Positions 1 to 6,483 of a DNA stretch of 11,148 bases are shown in pieces (the first letter of the stretch is position 1; every line of letters starts with the position of its first letter). The notes under the pieces were generated by a model that was not told where the DNA came from, did no database searches, and saw only the letters and a list, made by a program, of their open reading frames with translations. The DNA comes from Acidobacteriota bacterium (lineage in GTDB: Bacteria > Acidobacteriota > Terriglobia > Terriglobales > Acidobacteriaceae), in NCBI GenBank assembly GCA_021805265.1, contig JAJZFR010000035.1, forward strand, positions 1 to 11,148. Direction: 5' to 3'. A program made the position numbers and the translations under genes.

Positions 1-200
1 GCAGCAGCCCGCCCGGACGGAAGGACAAATACCAGCGCTCCGGCCAGACACCATGCAACGCCACACAAGCCGATCCCGCAAGGCACACCAAACGTGCGCC
101 CAGCCTGTCGCTCGCAAGTGCCACCTAGACCCATATCCATCGCAATTTCAGAGTGTAGACCATGCCGCCCGCCCACGCGAGAAGCGCTAAGCGCAAGTCA
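1..200 (-). pseudogene. Possible remnant of the C-terminal end of an MFS exporter
   Basis: Reading the minus strand, one frame gives GLHSEIAMDMGLGG (161-120) and later CLAGALVF (50-27) with no stop between. From memory, EntS/DHA3-type major facilitator transporters have a last-helices pattern of the form LYSMAFMGMAPFGSL followed about 24 residues later by CLAGALVF, and both blocks fall in the same register here. A second frame supplies ALASDRLGA (121-95), a typical MFS loop motif, but only after a TAG stop, which suggests compensating indels. There is no plausible start, and the tract runs off the window edge. If real, the gene was an inner-membrane drug or siderophore exporter, now dead. The similarity is by eye and weak; the tract may instead be non-coding. 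Confidence 0.35.
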
Positions 201-229
201 TCGCCCAGCTCATATCGGCTCCACATACC

Positions 230-496
230 TCAAGTGCAACAAAGAGATGAGAAGGGGCTGTCCTGGGAACTCGTTGAAATTCGCGGGATCAGCGGTAATT
301 TTGGCGCAACCCCCAAGTGCTTGGTGCCCCAGCCGCACATAGTCCCCATTACCGTGATAAGTCCCTTGCCCGCATCGCTCAACATGTAGTCCACGCTTGG
401 TGGCACACTCTCCGTCGCGAGCTGGCTGAGTATCCCATCAGGTTCCAATTCCCGAGGTTGAGCGGTTATAAATCCGGCCCATATCAGTGACACCTA
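230..496 (-). pseudogene. Truncated, frameshifted HxlR-family transcriptional regulator
   Basis: A 87-codon open frame begins at a GTG (493) and ends at 230. Its centre reads ITAQPRELEPDGIL, then VPPSVDYMLSDAGKGLITVM and CGWGTKHLG. These match the second half of HxlR-type winged-helix regulators (LTQQLRELEADGI, VPPRVEYSLTPLGRSLIPVL, CEWGEKH, recalled). The expected N-terminal part, with the metal- or quinone-sensing Cys and the first helices (KWSLLILREL), is absent, and an in-frame TAG immediately precedes the GTG. The neighbouring frame encodes GVTDM at 494-480, matching the GISDKM that should come just before LTQQLRELE, so a frameshift sits near 480. The gene is therefore cut at its 5' side near 497, close to the transposase fragment that ends at 527. 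Certainty about the family is good; it cannot be functional. Confidence 0.72.
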
Positions 497-526
497 TGCG
501 GCATCGTTGACATTCTTGTGCTGGAA

Positions 527-742
527 CTAACTCCGGATGCGCTGAGGTTGTTTTTTGATGCTGCGCAGTGATGGTTCATCGGTCCTCGTCAGCGCCGGTT
601 TGGTTCGTGCCGGAGCCGCTGTTGTTACTCGCTGCTTGAGGTCGCAGTTGCGTAACTCGTCCGCGTTCAACTCCGGCGAGTCACTGGGCAAATAGAGCAG
701 TTCCACAGTAGTTATACCCGGCGGGAGTGGATCTTCGTGCAT
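527..742 (-). pseudogene. C-terminal fragment of an IS630-family transposase
   Basis: The translated fragment contains VELLYLPSDSPELNADE, then NCDLKQRVTTAAPARTK and LRSIKKQPQRIRS before a stop. This is the hallmark end of IS630/Tc1-type DDE transposases: FYLPSYSPELNPDE, where the final E is the third catalytic acid, then NADLKxxV...PARTK...LRSLQKxPxRVRSYF. Recognisable similarity starts at about 709. The residues upstream (KMHEDPLPPGI) do not resemble the usual HHAK..WL block, so the first two-thirds of the protein, with two catalytic Asp residues, are missing. The stop falls just before the usual aromatic tail (YF..). The gene is a relic and cannot transpose. Its 3' end lies about 30 bp from the broken end of the HxlR fragment, suggesting an old insertion followed by deletion. 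Confidence 0.78.
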
Positions 743-807
743 CTTTTCCTTAAGAAAAGCGCACGGCGCAATGTTGGCTCGGACACATTAACTGTGGAAC
801 TGCTCTA
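693..807. repeat. 17-bp perfect inverted repeat, 81-bp spacer
   Basis: TAGAGCAGTTCCACAGT at 693-709 recurs as its exact reverse complement at 791-807. Read on the minus strand, the 693-709 arm encodes the TVELLY of the transposase fragment; the other arm is a reversed copy of the same codons. Both outer ends carry TA, the usual IS630 target dinucleotide, but the arms are coding sequence rather than obvious IS ends. The spacer holds a small imperfect palindrome centred on CTTAAG (about 742-758) and otherwise nothing I recognise. Confidence 0.8.
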
Positions 808-911
808 ACCGGCGAATGATTGGAAAAGCGACATGAACAATTTTTGATATTGCGATATTTCGTCTTCGGCTGAGGCGGCCGAAATCCATACGACCGCCTT
901 CACTCCCCGCC
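743..911. other. Gene-free stretch between transposase relic and deoR
   Basis: No coding signal was found. It contains the second arm of the inverted repeat, an AT-rich patch at 838-860 with a GATATT-GC-GATATT direct repeat, and a short hairpin TTCGGC (865-870)/GCCGAA (878-883). The hairpin lies downstream of the deoR stop but has no T-run after it on the minus strand, so it is not a convincing intrinsic terminator. Confidence 0.6.
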
Positions 912-1697
912 TCAAACGCACATCACGCGCACCGAACTCCGCTCGAACGCCGCCACGGCCTCCGGCGAAATTCCGTCATCGGTAATCAGCAGGTCAATCT
1001 CCGCCACCCCGCAGATCACCGCCGGACTCAGCATCCCCACCTTGCTCGAGTCCGCCAGCACCACCACCTGCTTTGACTGCCGCGTCATCGCGCGAAACAC
1101 CGCCGCTTCCTCGGCCTGGATCGTCGTCGCGCCGCGCTCCGCATCGATCCCGCAAACGCCGATGAAAACCCGGTCCATCACCACCACCTGCAACGCCTCG
1201 AGCGCCGTCGGCCCGATCAGCGAAAACGCCTCGGGCCAGCGCATGCACCCGCCCGTCAGCGTCGTATCCAGCCCATTGCTGCTGCTCAGCTCCATCCCGA
1301 TATTCACGGCATTGGTCAGGATGTGAAGATTGCTTCTGTGCCGCAGGCTCCGCGCCAGTTGCGTGGTTGTCGTCCCCGCAGTGATTCCGATGGTTTCGTT
1401 CTCTTCCACCAGGCTCGCCGCAGCGCGCCCGATCCGCTCTTTTTCCAGCGCAAAACGATCCTCGCGCACCGGAAATGAAGCATCGAAGCGAAACGGCTCG
1501 TAGACCGACTGACCGGCCAGCATCGCGCCGCCGTGCGTCCGGTGCACCAGTCCCTCTTCTTCCAGTCGCACCAGATCACGCCGGATGCTTGCCGTGGACG
1601 TTCCAAACGCCTCCGACAGCTCGTCGATCGAGGTCTTCCCATCCTTCAGCAGCAGCCGAAGTATCTCTTTCGCGCGTTGATCCGTCTTCGAGGACAT
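912..1697 (-). CDS. DeoR-family transcriptional regulator
   Basis: This 261-residue protein is a cytoplasmic DNA-binding regulator of the DeoR family, which usually represses sugar-uptake or catabolic genes and is released by a phosphorylated sugar. Residues 8-58 form the DeoR winged helix-turn-helix: ILRLLLKDGKTSIDELSEAF, then STASIRRDLVRLEEEGLV and RTHGGAM. The rest is the DeoRC sensor domain, with the phosphate-binding loop GITAGTTTTQLA at 104-115, TNAVNI and TGG further on, and DRVFIGVCGID around 172-182. Near the end is the family pattern VVLADSSKVG. Length is normal for the family (about 250-260). The ATG at 1697 has an AGGAG about 10 nt upstream. It begins 40 nt after the cutC stop on the same strand, so the two are probably cotranscribed. 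The effector is not predictable; the receptor gene upstream and its operator-like repeats are the obvious candidate targets. Confidence 0.93.
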   Translation of the reverse strand: MSSKTDQRAKEILRLLLKDGKTSIDELSEAFGTSTASIRRDLVRLEEEGLVHRTHGGAMLAGQSVYEPFRFDASFPVREDRFALEKERIGRAAASLVEENETIGITAGTTTTQLARSLRHRSNLHILTNAVNIGMELSSSNGLDTTLTGGCMRWPEAFSLIGPTALEALQVVVMDRVFIGVCGIDAERGATTIQAEEAAVFRAMTRQSKQVVVLADSSKVGMLSPAVICGVAEIDLLITDDGISPEAVAAFERSSVRVMCV

Positions 1698-1737
1698 TGC
1701 TGCCGCAGCTCCTGCAAACGCGGCTCGTCCGCGCCAC

Positions 1738-2526
1738 TCAACTCATTTTACCCAACGTCGCGGCGTGCTCGCGCGTGGTCCGCGTGGGCACGGTTCGCTC
1801 GAGCGCCCGACGCAGTTGCAGCACGTCCCGTTCCGTCACTCCGTACCGCGCAAACTCATCGCTCCCCGCAGCGCCCATGCTCAAACCGTCCTTCCGATAC
1901 ACCACCGGACTTTCCATCCGACGCCGCAGCGATGCGTGCACTTCCTGCACCCCGGTCTCTCGCACAACCTCCGCCACGTTATAGCTGCGAATCCCGCTGC
2001 CCGCCATGATCGCGATGCGTCCCCGCGTCTGCTCCACCAGGCGACGTATCTCCGTCGTGGCCTGCCCCGCCTTCTGCTTTCCGCCCGAGGTCAGAATCCG
2101 GTGCGCGCCGCTTGCGATCACCGCCTCGCACGCCGCGCTCAGGTCCTCCGCCATATCGAATGCGCGATGAAACGTCACCTCAAGCGGTGCCGCCAGCTTC
2201 ACCAGCCGCTTTGTCCGTTCCACGTCCACGCAGCCTTCGGGCGTCAACACTCCCAGCACCACCCCGTCCGCGCCCAGCTTGCGCGCTTCCAATACATCCT
2301 GCTCCATCACCGCAAACTCTTCCGCTGAGTAACAGGAGTCGCCCCCGCGCGGTCGAATCATCACATACAACCCGATTTCGATCCGCGAACGCACCCGTTC
2401 AATCAACCCCGCGCTCGGCGTAATGCCGCCCTCGGCCAGGTCGCTGCACAACTCCACGCGATCCGCACCGCCCCGCTCCGCGCTCACCGCCGACTCCACC
2501 GAATCCACACATACTTCCAGTCGCAT
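1738..2526 (-). CDS. cutC: CutC family protein (copper homeostasis protein CutC)
   Basis: The product is a 262-residue TIM-barrel protein of the CutC family. It starts with the family signature MRLEVCVDS at 1-9, ERGGADRVELC at 17-27 and EGGITPS. Further motifs are VMIRPRGGDSCYS, GADGVVLGVLTPEG, VTFHRAFDM, RILTSGG, IMAGSGI and EVHAS. CutC was named for copper tolerance in E. coli, but that role is disputed and the biochemical activity is unsettled; the barrel with His/Asp-rich loops looks enzymatic. I chose the ATG at 2526 because the protein then begins exactly at the conserved LEVCVDS strand and has GGGAAG about 6 nt upstream. A GTG at 2577 would add 17 unconserved residues and would lie inside a predicted hairpin. 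Its place between a receptor gene and a DeoR regulator suggests carbohydrate rather than copper metabolism here; that is inference. The C-terminal tail is slightly longer than usual. Confidence 0.93.
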   Translation of the reverse strand: MRLEVCVDSVESAVSAERGGADRVELCSDLAEGGITPSAGLIERVRSRIEIGLYVMIRPRGGDSCYSAEEFAVMEQDVLEARKLGADGVVLGVLTPEGCVDVERTKRLVKLAAPLEVTFHRAFDMAEDLSAACEAVIASGAHRILTSGGKQKAGQATTEIRRLVEQTRGRIAIMAGSGIRSYNVAEVVRETGVQEVHASLRRRMESPVVYRKDGLSMGAAGSDEFARYGVTERDVLQLRRALERTVPTRTTREHAATLGKMS

Positions 2527-2546
2527 CGCACTTCCCGTTTTCCATG

Positions 2547-2595
2547 AAAAATCCGGACCGCTCAGCTTTACTTGCACTCAAGCCATGCGGCCCGG
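2547..2595 (-). terminator. Hairpin plus T-run between receptor gene and cutC (terminator or attenuator)
   Basis: On the minus strand CCGGGCCGC (2595-2587) pairs with GCGGTCCGG (2561-2553): nine pairs with one G-U. After an A-A mismatch, TGGCTT (2585-2580) pairs with AAGCTG (2568-2563), including two G-U, which leaves an 11-nt loop. ATTTTTC follows at once. It lies about 60 nt after the receptor stop but its T-run ends only about 20 nt before the cutC ATG, leaving no room for a separate cutC promoter downstream. It may therefore be a leaky or regulated terminator. Confidence 0.5.
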
Positions 2596-2655
2596 ATAGG
2601 CCATTTTCAATGCCAGCGCCACTACTCCGTTGCGCCGTCCTCGCCCTGCATTCCC

Positions 2656-5600
2656 TTAAAACGTGTACTTCAGGGAAAACTGCAAGTGCCGCTCCTGCGA
2701 CCGAATCGACTCCTGGCTGGCGATCTGCCCGAACGTCGTATCGGTGATGTTCGTGTCCGGGTTGCCGTAGCTCACGATGTTCATCGCGTTGAACGCGTCA
2801 AACCGGAACCCCAGCGTTTCCGCGCGATACACGCTGAAGTCCTTGAACGCCGACATATCCACGTTCAGGTATCCAGGCCCGCGCACGTTGCCGTTGCGCG
2901 CCGTGCCAAACGCATTCGGTGCCGGCACACCAAAAGCGCACACTCCGTTATCCACGCCCGCCGTCAGGCAGGGCTGCGCGCTCGGGTCCGTACCAAACCA
3001 GTTCACGATGCTCCGATCCACGATTTTCAGCTTGCGATACTGGTTCGGGCGCGAGTTGCCATAGCTGTTCGAGTTATTTCCCGGCCCCGTCAGGCTCTCC
3101 GGAAATCCCGAATACCCCACCCCCGCGACGGAGAGCTTCCAGCCGCCAAGCGCCTCATCTTCCACACGGTTCATGTGCCCGAGGAACTCCTGTCCGCGTC
3201 CCACCGGAAGCTCATACACGCCCGTCCACGAGATGTTGTGGGTCACGTCGTAGCCTGCCGGGCCGTAGTCCGCACCGCTGTCGTAGTAGTTCTGGAATGC
3301 GCCGGAGTAGCCGTTCACGTCCAGCCCGTAGTTGCCCAGGCTGTTGGTCATCGCCTTCCCATACGTGTAGTTCACTTTGTACTCGAGTCCATGGCTCAGC
3401 CGCTGACGAAGCACCGCCTGCAGCGCGTTGTAGTTCATCATCGCCCGCGACTCGGTGATCAGCAGCGAATTCGGCCCGATCCCCAGCGCCGCGTCCACTC
3501 CATTCACGCCAATGTACGGATTGTTATAGAACGGTGCCGAGGTCGGGTCGCCGTTCACCATGTACTGGTTCACGTTCCCGTAGTCTTCAATGTGCTGGCC
3601 CTGCTCGCCCACATAGCCCGCCTGCAGCGAGATCGTCGAGGTCAGCGCATACTCGAGTGTCAGGTTCCACTCCTGCACATACGCCGGCTGGATGTTCTGC
3701 GGATACACGTTGAACGAACCGCCATAGACCGTCGTCCCGCCCGTGAATCCCTGCTCCGCCGTTCGCGGCGTCGTCACCGCACCCGGCTCCGGAGCGACCA
3801 CATTCACGTTCACCGCCTGGATAAACGGCGTAATCGACGTCAACCGCTGGTTCGACGAGTTGCCCTCGAAGAAGCTCTCTGCCGAATAACCGCCGCGCAC
3901 CACAAACCGCGGTGTCCCCTGATAGTTAAACCCGATATGGGGCATGATCTGATGAAAATTCGGCTGATAGCAGGCGCGGTTATTGCAAAGCCCCGATCCC
4001 GCCGGCGCACCCACCGGAACCGCATGAGCATACTGCACCTGGCCGGTGCTCAGGTCGATCGTGCCCGTCTTGTTGTTCTGCTCCACCCACGGCTCGTCAA
4101 ACTCGTACCGCACACCAAAGTTCAACGTCAGATTCGGCATCACCTTGTAGTCGTCGTTGGCATACCACGCCGCCCGCCACTGCCGCTGACCCACATTCAC
4201 GCTGTTCAGCGTAGCCTGCGCCGACTGCACCCTGTCCAGCACAAAGTCCGCACCGCCGTAGCCGCCGCCATTCGCTACGCCAGGATTCTGGGTAAACGCG
4301 CCGGTATAGTTCAGCGAGCCAAGAAATCCGTAGTTGTTGCTCGTCGGATAGTTGTTCTGGTAGCGAATCCCCTGCATGCCCACGCTCAGGAAGTGAAGAC
4401 CGCGCTGCCACGTCAGGTTGTCGATGTAGCTGTAGGTGTTGTCGATAATGCCGCCGTCAAACGCCGGCGTTCCGATGCTGCTGACGCCCCCGCTGATCCC
4501 CTGGTTGGTAAAGCCCTGGAACGACTGGTTGGCAAACGCAATCCCCACCTTTTGATCGCCCGCCGTGCCAAACAACCCCGTCGAGTCCACGGGAAATCCC
4601 GTATTCCAGTCCGTCCTGGTAAAACCGAGGCGCGCCGAGTTCACCAGGTTTGCGGAAAACATGTGCACCCAGTTGCTGCCCACAATCCACGTCGGGTAGA
4701 GGTTCACCCCAGGAAAGCTCGTCGCCAGCACCGTCGTGGCCCCGTCATACGCTGTCGATTTCGAGAAGAACGCCGTCAACTTATCCGAAGCCGAGGGATC
4801 GTACTCCAGCTTCACGTCGCCCTGGTTGTTGGCCCGGTAGGTCCGCGTTGGTCCCTGGAAGTTGTTCGCAACCACTCCATCGGTCGGCGTCGCGTTCGGC
4901 AGCGGATAGATCGTCGCGTCCGCAAACAGGTACTTCGCCACCGGGTTCGTCACCGGCACACCCTGGTTGTTCGCGTACGGGGCAAAGTTGTTCTCCGGGT
5001 CATACAACTGGATCGGATTCGCCGCGCTCAGCAGCGCAGAAAAATCGCCCCCGCGCATCGCCTGCGAGAAGACGCTTGCCGTACCCGTTCCGCCCTTGTG
5101 ATAGCGCGAACCCAGGTAATCCACAAAGAAGAACAGCTTGTTGTGCAGGATCGGGCCGCCCAATGTGCCGCCAAACTGGTCCTGCGAATAGGGATTCACC
5201 GGAATGTTCTGGTTATTGTTGGTCCAGGAATTCGCATTCATCCGATAGTCCTGCACATACCCATACGCCGAGCCGTGGAATTGGTTCGTCCCGCTCTTCA
5301 GAATGCTCACCACGCCCGCGCCGTTCACGTTCCCGTAATCCGCAGGTGCGTCCGCCGTCAACACCTGCACCTCGTCCAGAGCCTCCGGAGCCGGACTGTA
5401 CGAGATCAGGTTGTTGAACGTCTCGTTCATGTCAATGCCATCGAGGGTGTAGTTGTTGGCCTGCGCTCGGTTCCCGTTCACGTTCGGAGTATCCGTGAAA
5501 TACGTGCTCCGCTCGATGCTGCTCATCCCCGATACGCCTGCCGTGTTCACCGATCCCGGCATGTACAGCGTCAATGCCGAAAAATCCAGCCCATTCAGCG

Positions 5601-6045
5601 GCAGGTTGCTGATCGTATTCGCCGTGAACGTATTGCTCAGCGTCGCGTCGTTGGTATCCAGAATCGGAGTCGCGGCCGACACCGTCACCGTTGACGAAGA
5701 GCCGCCCACCTTCAGCTTCACGTTGAAGTTCGCCGTCTGCAAAACCTCGAGATCAAACGCCGGTACCGTAGCCGTCGTAAAACCCTTCGCCGCAATCGTC
5801 ACCGTATACCGCCCGATGGGCAGAAACTCGATGCGATAGTACCCGCTCGCGTTGGTCGGCGTCGGTGTGTCCACGCCAGTGCCGACGTTGTGCGCCGTCA
5901 CCACCGCGCCGCTCACCACAGCACCGGCGGAGTCCATCACCGTTCCGGTGATCGATCCCGTCACTGTCTGGCCACGCGCTACCCCCGCGCTCGCCAGAAC
6001 CACAAACATCCAAAACGCAAACAGCCTCAATCGGTCTCTCGTCAT
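2656..6045 (-). CDS. Oar-type TonB-dependent outer-membrane receptor with N-terminal carboxypeptidase-regulatory-like domain
   Basis: A 1129-residue outer-membrane protein. Residues 1-25 are a signal peptide (MTRDRLRL, hydrophobic FAFWMFVVLASAGV, cleavage probably after ARG). Residues 28-112 form a carboxypeptidase-regulatory-like beta-sandwich (GSITGTVMDSAGAVVSGAVV, then GYYRIEFLPIGRYTVTIAAKGF). From about 119 comes a plug-like region (NTISNLPLNGLDFSALTLYM, later NYTLDGIDMNETFNNL), then a long Tyr/Asn-rich beta-barrel ending in LQFSLKYTF with the terminal Phe typical of outer-membrane barrels. Such receptors are greatly expanded in Acidobacteria and are thought to import oligosaccharides or other polymers; the substrate is unknown. 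I chose the ATG at 6045, not 6114, because AGAGGGG lies 5 nt upstream and the signal peptide starts there. No SusD-like partner lies beside it. Length is typical of the group. Confidence 0.93.
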   Translation of the reverse strand: MTRDRLRLFAFWMFVVLASAGVARGQTVTGSITGTVMDSAGAVVSGAVVTAHNVGTGVDTPTPTNASGYYRIEFLPIGRYTVTIAAKGFTTATVPAFDLEVLQTANFNVKLKVGGSSSTVTVSAATPILDTNDATLSNTFTANTISNLPLNGLDFSALTLYMPGSVNTAGVSGMSSIERSTYFTDTPNVNGNRAQANNYTLDGIDMNETFNNLISYSPAPEALDEVQVLTADAPADYGNVNGAGVVSILKSGTNQFHGSAYGYVQDYRMNANSWTNNNQNIPVNPYSQDQFGGTLGGPILHNKLFFFVDYLGSRYHKGGTGTASVFSQAMRGGDFSALLSAANPIQLYDPENNFAPYANNQGVPVTNPVAKYLFADATIYPLPNATPTDGVVANNFQGPTRTYRANNQGDVKLEYDPSASDKLTAFFSKSTAYDGATTVLATSFPGVNLYPTWIVGSNWVHMFSANLVNSARLGFTRTDWNTGFPVDSTGLFGTAGDQKVGIAFANQSFQGFTNQGISGGVSSIGTPAFDGGIIDNTYSYIDNLTWQRGLHFLSVGMQGIRYQNNYPTSNNYGFLGSLNYTGAFTQNPGVANGGGYGGADFVLDRVQSAQATLNSVNVGQRQWRAAWYANDDYKVMPNLTLNFGVRYEFDEPWVEQNNKTGTIDLSTGQVQYAHAVPVGAPAGSGLCNNRACYQPNFHQIMPHIGFNYQGTPRFVVRGGYSAESFFEGNSSNQRLTSITPFIQAVNVNVVAPEPGAVTTPRTAEQGFTGGTTVYGGSFNVYPQNIQPAYVQEWNLTLEYALTSTISLQAGYVGEQGQHIEDYGNVNQYMVNGDPTSAPFYNNPYIGVNGVDAALGIGPNSLLITESRAMMNYNALQAVLRQRLSHGLEYKVNYTYGKAMTNSLGNYGLDVNGYSGAFQNYYDSGADYGPAGYDVTHNISWTGVYELPVGRGQEFLGHMNRVEDEALGGWKLSVAGVGYSGFPESLTGPGNNSNSYGNSRPNQYRKLKIVDRSIVNWFGTDPSAQPCLTAGVDNGVCAFGVPAPNAFGTARNGNVRGPGYLNVDMSAFKDFSVYRAETLGFRFDAFNAMNIVSYGNPDTNITDTTFGQIASQESIRSQERHLQFSLKYTF

Positions 6046-6203
6046 CGCAGCCCCTCTGGAAAATATCGTTGTCATCCGTGCCATCCTGAAAAAGTCCAGC
6101 TTCCTGATTTCCATCGCCGTCCGCGGCCCCGTCCATCCAACATCCGTATCCGCCCTTGATCACCAGACAACGTCTCCGCGCTCCCGGTGACCAGTGAACA
6201 AAC

Positions 6204-6233
6204 ATTACACAAAATCTCGTTAACTATCCACAA
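6204..6233 (-). promoter_or_regulatory. Candidate sigma-70-like promoter of the receptor gene
   Basis: On the minus strand TTGTGG (6233-6228) is followed, after 18 nt, by TGTAAT (6209-6204), one mismatch from TATAAT. It sits in the only strongly AT-rich stretch of the window, about 160 nt upstream of the receptor start, implying a leader of about 150 nt. The -35 match is poor, and acidobacterial promoter consensus is not well known to me. Confidence 0.35.
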
Positions 6234-6235
6234 AA

Positions 6236-6277
6236 ATGTTCATTTATTTCAAAAATAATCGCATGTTTATCATTTTC
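6236..6277. promoter_or_regulatory. AT-rich direct repeat, possible operator upstream of the receptor promoter
   Basis: On the plus strand ATGTTCATTTATTTC (6236-6250) recurs as ATGTTTATCATTTTC (6263-6277): 11 of 15 positions match, period 27 bp. The repeats abut the candidate -35 element. Spaced TTTCA/CATTT-type units resemble binding sites of some DeoR-family repressors, and a DeoR-family gene lies downstream, so this may be its operator. The surrounding AT richness lowers the significance of the match. Confidence 0.35.
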
Positions 6278-6413
6278 TGCCATATTTGAGCATCCGCTTC
6301 GAGAATTTCCCGCCAAATATCTCACGGCCCTGAGTGGCCGGGCAGCACCCTGACCCCAAAAATCCAGGCATAGAAAACCCAGGCATCGACAACCATCCCC
6401 GCCCCTGCGCCCC

Positions 6414-6449
6414 AAAAACAATTGCGGCGCGACAGGCGTCGCGCCGCAA
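6414..6449 (-). terminator. Intrinsic terminator after glgP
   Basis: On the minus strand TTGCGGCGCGAC (6449-6438), a GCCT loop and GTCGCGCCGCAA (6433-6422) form a perfect 12-bp GC-rich stem, followed by TTGTTTTTGG (T-run 6418-6414). It starts about 35 nt after the glgP stop. This is the clearest terminator in the window and separates the carbohydrate enzyme block from the receptor block. Confidence 0.85.
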
Positions 6450-6483
6450 CCAGATTCCACCGCTTGTCTCCCCAACGCGGGCC

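Larger units (their letters stand above)
6046..6483. other. Intergenic region between glgP and the receptor gene
   Basis: This 438-bp gap contains no gene I can support. From the glgP side it holds the intrinsic terminator at 6414-6449, a short repeated AGGCAT(A/C)GA/CAGGCATCGA patch around 6364-6390, a GGCC-type palindrome near 6325-6340, the AT-rich operator-like tract at 6230-6300 and the candidate promoter. The last 150 bp would be the receptor leader; I see no known riboswitch in it. Confidence 0.6.

Noticed and set aside
693..807. Calling the inverted repeat a complete MITE with IS630-type ends
   Set aside because: TA at both ends fits, but the left arm is transposase coding sequence and no target-site duplication beyond TA is visible, so it is only reported as an inverted repeat.
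865..883. TTCGGC/GCCGAA hairpin as a deoR terminator
   Set aside because: A six-pair stem with no following T-run on the minus strand is too weak.
2572..5694. 1040-codon plus-strand open frame opposite the receptor gene
   Set aside because: It is the mirror of the receptor's coding frame in GC-rich DNA, is dominated by Arg, His and Val, has no domain and no ribosome site. The minus strand has a signal peptide, plug and barrel.
6046..6200. Riboswitch in the receptor leader
   Set aside because: I looked for cobalamin, TPP and other common aptamer signatures and saw none; the leader shows only short chance pairings.
6224..6283. 19-codon minus-strand mini-ORF (MAENDKHAIIFEINEHFCG) upstream of the receptor
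   Set aside because: It has no ribosome-binding site, lies upstream of the candidate -10 element so would not be in the leader, and coincides with the AT-rich operator-like repeats.
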